Below are positions 39,001-51,000 of a stretch of 64,000 nt of DNA, piece after piece. Location of the stretch: contig JAQFVV010012418.1 of NCBI GenBank assembly GCA_028023455.1, positions 5,947,244 to 6,011,243 on the forward strand, read 5' to 3'. Origin of the DNA: Epiperipatus broadwayi. Taxonomy: Eukaryota > Onychophora > Udeonychophora > Euonychophora > Peripatidae. The first letter of the stretch is position 1, and each line of letters starts with the position of its first letter. Under the pieces are notes generated by a model. It was given only the letters and a program-made list of their open reading frames with translations. It was not told the DNA's origin and did not search any database. Both the position numbers and the translations under genes were made by a program.

Positions 39001-42000
39001 CTTCATCATATAAAATGTTTGGAATTTCAAATAATGATTTTAGTAATTATGTGGACTATTTTGCTGCATGCTCTTCATAATGATTTTCTGTTTTTATTCC
39101 TATTGTTCAAATAATTTTACTTTCAATAATAATGTTATTTTATATCTTATAGCTATTTAAGCCCTTCTATATTTTACCTTACTATTAATTTATATCACCA
39201 TTAACTATTTAAAGAATTTCAAATATTCAGTTTTTCTAAATGATTCATTTCAAAATAATCTCCCATTCCTTCTTTATTGCATATATTGCCATGTTTCAGT
39301 AAAAAAAAAATTATTGCTGAATTGCTTCTTTTTTTTATAATGATAACATAGGAATATGAAATCAATCAAGATAGATAAAAAATAACAGAATATATGCAAT
39401 ATTTGCTAAGAAAATTGTGCTACAGATAGAAACTTTTAAATATTTAGAAAACTAATTAAAGGATGATAGGTATAATAAAAATTACAATAGCTAAGTAGGA
39501 CTTTTAATATCAGAATAAATTTATTTGACGGATAAGTAAAATAGCAAAATAGATATCAATAAAATTGTTGTCTAGATTCTGCTATAAATATCATGATTAG
39601 TCAAAAATTCTCATCAAAGTTTGACACAAATTTGAATTATGTATTAAATGAGATCTCAGATAGTATAGTGGAATATTTGAAAAAAGATCAGAAAAGAAAT
39701 TCTATAATGTTTTGTACTTCGTTAAATTGGTTTCTAATGAAATATTATGAATAAAAAACAAAATGAATTTTTATTAGTAAACTGACAGTTGGTTCAGAAA
39801 TAAGAGTAGTTTGATCATAAGTAAAAATATATTAAATTATCTAACAACTGATGAAAGTGTATGTGTGAGTATGGAAGGATGAGACATTTCAGTCTGGCCT
39901 ATTGAATAAATATATATGCCAATTTAGCGACCAAATATTGCTCGTCTTTACAATCTATTAACAACCCAATGAAAAAAAGATAAATAAATATATATATAAA
40001 ATGATCAAACCTGAGTATAAAATTGTTTTAAAAAAACTTTTTTGGCTTGAGGAATGACAGCTTCTAAATTACTCTGCAAAAATTCCAATTGGTCTGCCAA
40101 AAAAATCCTTAAAATGAACAAAATAATATATTCTCATAATTCAACATCAAAAATATGCTAATCTAACTACAAAAACAGAAAAAAAAAAAAATTACTTACA
40201 GTGATTCCACTGCAACAACTCTTTCAGCCAAGCCATATAATCTTTCTTTACTCATTAAATCTACAGTAGGTGATAGATATGGCTGACCTACTTTATCCTG
40301 AAATAAAATTATATATAATAAAAATAACTGGACTGAAATAAATTAAAGAACAACAAAAAAATGTAATGTAAATTTTAAAAAACAATGTAATTTTAATGTT
40401 TTTTTTTATCACATAAATATGGATAAACAAAACAACCATTAATAAAAGGTGATATTAACAGTCCTGATTATTTTATTAAGATATTTATAAATCATTTTTC
40501 AAAAGCAATAAAACTTAAACATTAAATTAATTTAGCAAATTTTTTCAAAATGCATTTAGCAGATTATACTTATAATAATTTCAATAATGATTAAAACATA
40601 AAAACTTTACATATCAAAATTTCATATAGATTAATTATCAAAGTTCAATTTCTGGTAATTTATGAATAAAGTTTGTAAGAATCAAATGTTTTATTGATAA
40701 ATATCTAGAAATATTTAATGTAGGAGACCATTTAGTTTAAAACTTTTCTTCAATATAGAAAAAAGCAAAAATAATAAATACAAAAAAAAACACAACAATA
40801 TAATTTTTATTTATTTGATTTAAAAACTGAAACATGGGTATATCTTCATCTTCTTGTCAAATATTTCAAGAGAGTATAAAGTGGATAAGTAAATTAATCT
40901 CTGGGAAAATGATCTACACTTTCTTATGATCAACAAAATATATAATTTTTTTTTGAATCTGAGAAACATATGCATGTATCTATTTAGTTTTCTATTATCC
41001 ATTTCATTATTGATTTCTTTCTGATCACTATTTAAAAATAATGTTTTTCACAAAAATTCTCATTTGAGAAATGTTTGTCCTAGAGTAACTAAACAATCTT
41101 ATCACTGATTTTGATTTCAGTTTTTAAGTACATCTGATGTTTTTTTCTGTCAATTACTTATTTTTCTCATCTCTCTTATTCTAAAACATAAACCCCGATC
41201 TTTCAAAAAACTTACAATTCCTTACTTTTCTTCTCTTCCCATATTTTTTAATCCTCAGCATTTCTTACTTATTCTGCTAAGACTACATAATTTTACACTG
41301 TATTTTGCAAAAAATATACATATAAAGGGAGATATATATATTTTTAATATGAATTAAAGCTATAAATAACTTTATTAATAGCATAAAATTAAACAATTAT
41401 AATATATTTTTATAATAAAATTGCTAAAAAAAACAAAAAAATTTCACTGAAGTTTATAATTATATATTTTATACTTTAGTAGATTAATAAATTAATAATA
41501 AACAGCACAGAAAAAAACAAAACAAATCAACAACAACAAAAAACTGGCAACAATATAAAGGTTTCTTACTTTCCTATCATCTCCAGCATTTTCCAATTCT
41601 TCATCTTGATAAATCATATTATCACAAATACGTTTTAAATTTGTACGTAATTTATTACTCAGAACTCGTTCATTAACATCCCCCTATTTAAAATAATTGT
41701 TTAAAAAATTATCAGCATATATGCATTTTATACGCATATATATATATATATCTTGATCTACATATATATATACACTTTAAAAAATGCCACAAATTTTCCC
41801 AATAAAAATACAGTAAGAAAATTGAAAAAACACACAAAAAAATACTAAGATTAAATGAATTGAACACAAATGTATATATATAAAATAGTGAAATAAGTAG
41901 ATGATAAAAAGAAATATAAAATTAATTATGAAGATGAGCATATATGCAAATAAAACATAATCAAGTCTAAATAAAATATTAAAAAAACCCAATGAAAGAT

Positions 42001-45000
42001 ACCTTGATATAATTTATAGAATAACTGAGTATTTGGTGTAGAATTTCTATTAATGAATAATAATAAAAAAGCATGCAGAAATCATTACCACATTCAAAAT
42101 ATTTTATATTTATAGAGGTATATAACCAACATGACTTAGTTTATTAAAAATAAAAATCTGTAACATTTCTATTTACTTTCAGGAAAAAATACTACAAAGT
42201 TAAATTCCTGAAGAAATAAATTAAAAACAAAAATACAATATAAAATTCAATTTAATTGTAAAATTCTTGAACTATGGATTAAAAAAATTAATTGTGAAAA
42301 ATATTATACACAATTGAAGCCATAACAAGTTTTTGTAAAACAGTCTAAAATTTATTGAAAAGCACAGTTTAAAGTCTGTCAATCATACAAAATAATAAGA
42401 AATGAAAATTAAGAGTAATGCAAAGATAAAAAAATATGAGTTCTAAAGAAGGTAAAATCTTTTTTAGTTAATAAATCATTCTTTTAATAATAATTTCAAA
42501 TAGAACACAAATTTTCAAAGAAAATTTTATCATGATACAAAATTACTCTAAATAGTGATTTTTTTAAAAATAAGTATTGGACAAAAAAGTAATTAGCTCA
42601 TTTATTTATTCAAAAACTAAAAATTAACTTAATTAAAATTTAAAAAGCAAGTTATATTCTAACATTAATAATTAACTCATCTTAAAAATCTCTTAATTCT
42701 CTGAAACTTTAGTTTGAATGTTTTAAACATTAGCTAATTACTTTCTCCACTGTAAAGTGAAAAGCAAAGAAAGTAAAAGTAAATGGAGAACTATCACATG
42801 ACAATCATTTCCCATGCTTACACAAGCTGTTAATACAATAACAAACTTTCCATATAGTAGTGCCACTCAGGCCAAGTTAGTAATCAATGAATGCAAGAAG
42901 ACTCATGCATAAAATCCCATAGACTAGCTTCTAAGCTACAATGCTCTCAGATCCAAACTCCTCACTAATGAAAGCCACAATTTAAAAACTAGTCTAGAGA
43001 TATTGGATGAATAGGAGATAGGGATTTTATGCACAAACCTTCTTGCATCCATTGATTACTAAGGCTTGCATTGGATGGCACTACTGCATGGAGAACACTT
43101 AATTTGATTTTACACAATATAATTGATTTCACAAAAAATTGCTGCAGAATTATAAAAAATATTACAAGAACTATTAGACGAAAGGAAAAGATAGGGCTAA
43201 AAATAAATGCTAATAAAGGCTAAAATAATGTTTAATCTATTTACAAAAAAAAAAAAAGAAAAATAAAGATAGTAATTAATTGCAATAAATTAAAAATTGT
43301 AAATATTATAATCAAATTATCAGTACAGATGTAAACATAATGGATGAAATTAACAATAGAATTAAACTTGGATGAATTATTTTTGGTTCAAATAATATTA
43401 GAAAAAAAGAGCCTATGTACTTGAAAAGAATGAATTTTTACTAGATGCATTTTACCAGTTTTTAGTTATAGATTTAAGAATTAGACATTTAATAAAAAAT
43501 CAATTCATATTAAATTGAAGGAATAATGTCAGTTGCTAGAAGAGATAACAATAAAAGGACCTACATATTGCTAAATTTTATTTTAAAAGATTTTAATATA
43601 CTTAGAAAAGATCACAAATGAAATGAAGGAATAAGAGAGTTTATTAGATAAGACATGGGTATTCTATAAGACTCCAAACAAATTTCTCTACATCCAACAA
43701 TAAAATATCTAATTTGATTTTCTTAAATCCCTTACTGGAGTTTCATTACCAAGTTCAATAACACACACAATCATTATGCATACATTTTTCAAAAATAGAA
43801 TTTAACAATCTCTAAATTAAATAGCTGTGATCATTATTCTATAGTTAATAATTGTTGTTATTATCTCACTATATTATACTAGTACTCTTTTTTTCTTTCC
43901 AAATTTGATTCACAATGTATTCACTATATATATTAAATGTAAAAACAATAAATATCTATTATAAATATACTATATATAAGTTCCAAATAATAAAGTAAAA
44001 ATAATAAAAATTTAATTAATCAGTAGTGTTTTTGATTACATTGTAATCCTTATCAACTAATATGGAAGTTTAATATCACACAATTTTCCATGACAACAAG
44101 CAAATACTGACAGACACAGCTCATGGGAAATTACGTGATATTAAACTTCCATATTACTTTACAGTTGATAAGGATTACAATGTAATCAAAAGCATGATTG
44201 ATTAATTAAAATATATGTTTTATTATTTTTACTGTTAAAATTATTTGGAACTTATATATGTACATGAAATTAGCATAGTTTAATGTATATGTAATTAAGA
44301 GAAGAAAACTATTCTCTCTTAGGCTATCGATAATATAAGTCAAGAATAAAATGAATTTACCTATTTTTAGAGCTGAAAATTCATAGTTAACTATGACATT
44401 AATACATATTAAACTAATAATCGATTAAACAAGGATGGAGACAAACTCTCTTTTAATAACATTTTAATTATCAAATAAAAGTTGATAAATTTATATATGA
44501 AATCAGCATACCTTAGTCTATTTGTAATTAAGAAAAAACCATGCTCTCTCAGGCTTTAGATAAATAACATCCTATATGTTGGCAAAAATTATGCTAATTT
44601 TTGTCTACATTTTAAATTTTTTATTATTAATATAAGGATATTAAAGGAGAGATTCTATCTCCATTCTTGTATAAATGATTATTAGTCTAACAATTATTAT
44701 TTAACATATCATCCAGAAGAATCATGACAAATGTCACGGTTCTTCTGAATGATATATTAATTTTCACCATTGTTGGCAAAAGAAAGCCTATAAACATCAA
44801 AAGTTCCAAGAATAAATGTATTTATTCTATTCTTAACCTTTTGTTCAACATACAGAATGCTATTTATCTGTAGTCTGAGGAAGAGTGGTTTTCTCCTCTT
44901 ACGGCTCCCGGCCGATGCTATGACATATGGAAGAAAAAAAATTACATGTACATTAACCATTACTAATTTCATGTTTATATTTATTAACTTCTATTTGATT

Positions 45001-48000
45001 ATTAAAACAAAGTTATTAAAAGAGATTCTCTATTATTGTATAGTTAATTATTAGTCTAATAATTATTATTAAAGACCACATTTCATCTGAATGAAATATT
45101 AATTTCACTCTGAAATTTCACAAATGTTGGCAAAAGTAAGCTTACACAGGCTTCAAGAATAAGTGGATTTATTCTATCTTTAATACTCTATTCGAGATAG
45201 AGAATTATTTATCCAATGCCTGAGGGAGAGTGGTTTCTTTTCTTAGTTTTGTATATATACACACTCCAATATTAGTATTAATCTATTGTTAAAACATTGT
45301 TACTTTACTTGAATCAAAATGGTTTATCTAATTTGCTGCCTAACATTTTAAAAAATAAGTTAAAGTAATTATAATTTTCAGTTTTAATGTGTCCTTTTCA
45401 TAAATGTAATGAGAGATAATTATGTACAATATAATGGTAAATGGTTTTTTTTTTTTTAAAATTAGTAAGATTTTTATTCATTAGAGCCTTAATAATGACT
45501 ATAAGAGGTGGATAAAATATTCAGCAATCTTGATTCAAATAAATTAACAAATTTTAAGAGATTAGACTGATGGCCGTATTGGGATATATATATTTTAATA
45601 AATGTTTAATATATGCATACTATGATAGAATTAAAGGATTTAATAAATCAATCAGTGAATCTATCTCCAGGTTGGAATCTCCACAGATTCTTTTATGTTT
45701 ATTAATATTTACATATATACTAAAGTGATGAGAAAAAGAGAAAAAAAATCCTGGATTGAAAGCTCTGAAATAAATTGGGAGAAACTTTCATTCTGCAGTT
45801 GAATGATAAAATTGAAAATGATGACTATTGATAATAAACTTTTATTTTATTATTATGTTAAAATGACTTATTAACAAAATAGATTTTACCTATGTTATAA
45901 TTTTATTTTCTTAATAAAATTTCTGCTTGTGTAAGTATTATATTGTTCCTTAATTAATTTATTCTTCTAATCGCTAGCTTATAAATGAGTTATTTATTAT
46001 GAGTGTATTCATAATAAGTAATGTTAAAATCTTTAAATATATATTTATAAATAAATAAATAAATACAGATAATATATTACCAGCTTTATTTATATATTTA
46101 TCACTGAAAATGAGAACAGTTATTTGGCATTATTATACTTTAAAATTTTTTATTATTACTTCTTAAAGTTTCATATTATGAATATAATTTGATCTATAAA
46201 TTTAAGTAAATCAAACAATATATGTTTTAGATAAATTTAGAAAAAAAAAAGTAATTAATATTTGATTTGACTTACCATTTCTGTTGCAAAAAAGCAGTAA
46301 ACCTAAAATATAAAATGGTATTTAAAAATTAATTAAATATCAAAACACATCATACTGATGTAACATATATAATCATAAATAAATATACATATATAAAGAA
46401 AAAGAAAATAATTTAAGAAATCTACTGTGAGAAAAGACCTCTTCAGTATTCCCTCACCCTCCAAAAAAAAAGTGAAGGAGAAGACAATATTTATCAGGTT
46501 AGTGAAACATTATTTATGGTAAGAGTCTACAGTTTTGTCTTCTTAATTTATTCTCTAGCTAAAGACTATTGTTCTGTGTAATTTGGCAACAGTGATACAA
46601 TAGTTGATTCAAGAGCTAAGAATTTATAAATCAAGACCCAAAAAAAAAAAAAAATCAATTTGGTCAACTTGCCTTATTACTTTGGCATTAAACATCAAGT
46701 TTGACTGCCAACATAATTAAAGCAAAAAAAAATGCTTAATATTATTTCAAATATTATGGACTCCTTACAAAGAAAAAAAAAAGTGGACTTATAATATAAT
46801 ACAGTGATTAATATAACTACCGGTAATGTAGATAATTTGGGTTTATGAAATTTTTTTAGGTTCCAAACAAGTATAAAATTTTTCTTTTTAAGTAGCTAAG
46901 CCATAGCCCAGTTAGTCATCCAAAATTAATCATTAAATGGACATCTAGCTATTCTTAGCTACTAAGTAAAACAAGAATGGAAAACTGCTAAAATCTTTAA
47001 CATTTATGAATTGCTTAACATGGTGAAAAATTTAAAGCCCACTTTACCCACATATAAAAATAATAATATTTAAGTTAAATTTTTAAAAATAAAAAATGAT
47101 TTAATAATGACTAAATATAATAAACAATCAGAATATAAAAACAAAAATCAATAGATATCTATTTCAAATAATGTAGAATTTAATAATGTTAAAATTAGAT
47201 ATGCTCTAAATATTTTAATATACCATACAATGTAACATAAAATTTAATCAGATTAATAAATAATATAAAGGACAAATAAAGAGCAAAATAGTAATAATGT
47301 GATATATAAAATCAACTATATGGATACACGCAATAACATACAGAAGAGCTAATAAGTCATATATATATATATAAAGGTTTTATGAATAAGAAATGAATGG
47401 AGCAAAAACAAAAAATATACATTTAATTCACAAACATCATAATCTTTTGAGACAATAAAATTTTTAATTTTAACACTAGAAATACATTATATGAGAAACA
47501 AAATGTCAAAAAAAAAGAAAACATTTTTATTACCAAAAGCAATAACATAACAAATTTTCAAAGTGCTAATTAAAGTGCATACAGTTTGGATTATTACACT
47601 TAAATCATATTGTACCAAACTATGAACACATTTAAGCTTAATATAAATAATAGCTGAAAAAAAAGGTTCTTATAAAAATAAATAACACAGCTACCCATAA
47701 ATAACACAACTATCTAATACCATTATAATAAATTTTATATACACCTTTGCAATTGGTTTTTGATGGAAACTCTATATATGGTTGAAAATAGTAATAAAAT
47801 TTGCATTTAATCATTTTGAAAACATTATTCTGTTACATTTTTTCACTGTGATTAGAAACTTTCCTATTCACATACAGACAATACAGTACTATAAAAATAG
47901 AACAATAAATAGCCAATGTTTCAATATGATCACACCATATTTTTTCATAGTTTATACTTTCTTAAAGATATTGATGTTTAAATCTTTATTTTTCTTCTTT

Positions 48001-51000
48001 TATATTCCAAAAGTCTATTGACTGAAAGCCACAAGAAAATGTTTTCCTCTGTGAAAATTTTTTCCAAATAGCATTTACTTTTAATTCAATTCATAACTTT
48101 CATTCTTACAATAACATTAGACCTTTGAAAAATCTTTATAGACTTCTTAAAAACAATGAAATATTTCATTGAAAATGTTTTTAAATTTAATGCTTGCAAA
48201 AATGTGATTTCCTTCATTGAGAATCATTCTAAGAATGATCTTCTGATGTAAGAATGGAAACATAAATATTATGAGATTTTTATCTTTGAGCATGGAAACA
48301 TTGCAAATTTTTTCAGTGACCTTCCTTATGTAAGATAAAGTCATTTCAGTGATACCTTCTGGTAAGGTATGATTATCATCATAAAACTTTTTAAATTTTA
48401 TTTAATAAGTTTAGTCACAGAAAATAATTGATCTAGATAGTATTAAGAAGAAAAATAAATAAAAAGCATCCACTAAACAAATTATTACCTATAAAAAACT
48501 ATCAGACGAGGAAACAAAAGGCTTTCAAAACAATAGACTTGGAGCATTAACAAAAAAAAAAAAAGGATTTAAAATATAACACACATTCTTACAATTTAAA
48601 GAATGAATTCTGAAAAAAATTTGTTGTGATCACATTGAAATATCAGATATTTATATTTATTATTCTATTTTTATAGTATTACTCTCATAAAAATTAAATA
48701 CTGCCTAACACTGTATCAGTAATTATAAATAAAATAAAAATTCATATAACATTACAATATTAGCCAAAAAAACAAAATTTTATTATAATTCTTCCACAAC
48801 CATAGTTTCATCTATTAACAAGCAGACAAAAAAACATACAATATATATATACAAAACAAAATTAGTCTTCCCATCATTCACTTGAAAAACTACTTCCTTT
48901 AACATCAATGGATGTCTTTATGATATTGATGGTCTCATATTTAAAAAGTTTCATCAAAGTTTTTTTTACTCTTCTTTTCAATTTACTTTTTTCATAAAAA
49001 ATAATCTCTGCTTTGTCAAATATTTTACGATCTGTATTTAGTTTGTGAATATACAAAGCTGAGTTATGATATTTATTTTTAATTCTACTCTTATGATTAA
49101 GATTTAATTTACTTTGACCTATATAAATTTTGTGACAATTGCAAAAATTCCTATAAACTAACCCCAGGAATAGATTTGTTATCAATAGACAGTTTTGAAC
49201 TATTTAATAATTTAAATTCAATCCCTTCTTCCAAAACACTTTCATATCAACCAATAAAAAACTATTCTTATAAATCAATTTACAAATTAATGACTTATAA
49301 ACTATTTATTCTCACTAACAAATAAAACTTAATTATTAACAAAGATTTAATTGTTGTGAGAATAAAGAGTTTATTTCTTTATCATATAAGTCATCAATTT
49401 ATAAAATGATTTATAGAAATGGTTTTTTATTGGGTGGTATGAAAGTAGCTTGGAAGAAAGGCCTGAATTTAAATTCATTATTAAATAGTTCAAAATAGTC
49501 AATTGATAACAAATCTATTCCTGGGGTAGTTTAAAGATTCTTTGCAGTTATCATAAAATTTATATAGGTCAAAGTAAATTAAGTTTTAACGAAAGAGTTA
49601 AAGTTCATAAGAGTAGAGTTAAAAATAGATATCATAACTCAGCTTTGTATATTCATGAACTGAATACAAGTTATAAAAATATTATTTGACAAAGCAAAGA
49701 TTATCTTTTATAAAAAAATGAATTGAAAAGAAAAGAAACTTTAATGATAAAACTTTTTGAATCTGAAATTGTCAATCTCATTAAAACATCATTTGATATT
49801 AAAGGAAGTTGGTTTTTGAAGTGAATGATAGGAAAGCTATTTTGTTTTGTATATATATATATATTGTATTTTTTTTTTTTGTTGAATTTCACATGAAAAG
49901 GTCTATTTGTTAATATAGGAAACCATGGTTGTGGAAAAATTTTAGTAAAAAATTTTGTTATTTGATTAGCATTGTAATGTTATATAAATTTCTATTTTAT
50001 TACTCTCATGTATGTGGATAGAAAAATTTATTTTTGGCTTCTATTTTAAATACACAGTGAATATAATCAATCAAGGTCTCTAGAAAAAATTTAAATGCAA
50101 TTAATACTACAAATCAAAATAATTTTCAGTTATAAACACAAAGCTTCTTTTTGTAAAATTGTATATAAATATCTTTTATTAATGAAAATATTTGAATTTA
50201 CATATAAATACACACACATACTCATATGTAAACGCATGCTTCTTTTGACAAAAATATATACTTAAAAAAATTACTTACAGAGTAAAGATAAAAATCAAAA
50301 AGTTGAGACATGCAAATAATCACATCGAAGGCAATGGGTTTTAACATATTCATCATCTGCATATATTCACCTAAAATAAAATATTTTTATCTTAAAATCA
50401 GTCTCTATTTCATAAAAGATAACACTATACATAACAAAAATCAAACATTGACTAAATCTTGCACTTTATTAACATTTTCACATTTTTTTTTTTTTTGCAA
50501 AATGTATTTTATTAAAACTAGATTAAAGCAATATTAATAATATAAAGTTTAAGAACAAAAAAAATTGAAGGATAGCAATTGTTAAAATGATAAAAACTCA
50601 TCAATAATTTGGAAATAAATTAAGAAAAAAAATAAATTAATTAATAATTAAATAATAATTAAAATTTCATCAAAAAACCCACATACACATACAGTTTTAA
50701 TAGTTCACATTTCAGTACAAAAATAATTTAGATCTTATATTTTTTAGTATGCTTAGATTAATGAAGCTAATTATATACCTTAAAATGTTTAGAAATATTT
50801 AAAAAATTAAAAGCATCAAAATGAATAATCCCAAAAGTGTTTGTAACTGATTGAGAATTGGAGATTTCTGAATTGATAAAGAAATCAGTCTATTTAAAAA
50901 AATGGCTCTATTACAATCTGTCTTGAATATTAATGATCCAATGTTGTTTGATTTTTCAAAATAAATCAAACAATGGATTGAAACAAGACTTTTACAATTA

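Larger units (their letters stand above)
16560..40010 (-). other. VPS50 intron G-H (23.5 kb), mostly transposons
   Basis: The largest intron here. Listed separately: LTR-like unit 16820-18976, Gypsy remnant 19004-23988, Gypsy element 24830-33987 with hAT 25085-28621, tandem repeats at 24.7 and 35.1 kb, RTE remnants at 35.6-37.7 and 38.6-39.3 kb, and a foldback insertion at 36.1-37.4 kb. Unassigned stretches are 16560-16819, 23989-24734, 33993-35148, 37721-38599 and 39291-40010. They are A+T-rich and show nothing I can name. Confidence 0.85.
44270..45260. repeat. Cluster of direct and inverted repeat arms
   Basis: Four related arms: 44276-44400 and 44515-44640 in one orientation, 44640-44905 and 45010-45250 in the other. 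Shared blocks are GTAATTAAGA..CTCTC(T/A)TAGGC and its complement GAGGAAGAGTGGTTTTCTCC / GAGGGAGAGTGGTTTCTTTT, plus TTGGCAAAAG(A/T)AAGC and GGA(T)TTATTCTATC-like blocks. It looks like two foldback copies, one inside or beside the other. Confidence 0.6.
41684..46275 (-). other. VPS50 intron D-E (4.6 kb)
   Basis: Holds foldback family B copy 2 (42841-43098), an RTE remnant (43170-43640), a long-TIR element (43968-44264) and a cluster of inverted repeats (44270-45260) with a SINE tail. The stretches 41684-42840, 43641-43967 and 45262-46275 are A+T-rich with nothing recognised. Confidence 0.8.
48722..50003. repeat. 1.28-kb palindrome built from a Penelope-like element fragment
   Basis: Two inverted arms, about 48722-49319 and 49353-50003, meeting at about 49336 with a 33-base spacer. 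Outer edges: AATAAAAATTCATATAAC on the left and GTTATATAAATTTCTATT on the right. Near the centre: TTATTCTCACTAAC and GTTGTGAGAATAA. Both arms encode the same GIY-YIG endonuclease reading outwards from the centre. The arms differ by scattered substitutions and small indels, so the duplication is not new. Confidence 0.85.
46303..50278 (-). other. VPS50 intron C-D (4.0 kb)
   Basis: Contains a possible SINE (46582-46654) and the Penelope-derived palindrome (48722-50003). The rest is A+T-rich without recognised features. Confidence 0.75.

Noticed and set aside
48874-49185. Stand-alone homing endonuclease gene (GIY-YIG)
   Set aside because: The IYIGQ motif with HNSALYIH and KRRV fits the Penelope-like nuclease end, and the frame sits inside a degenerate inverted repeat.
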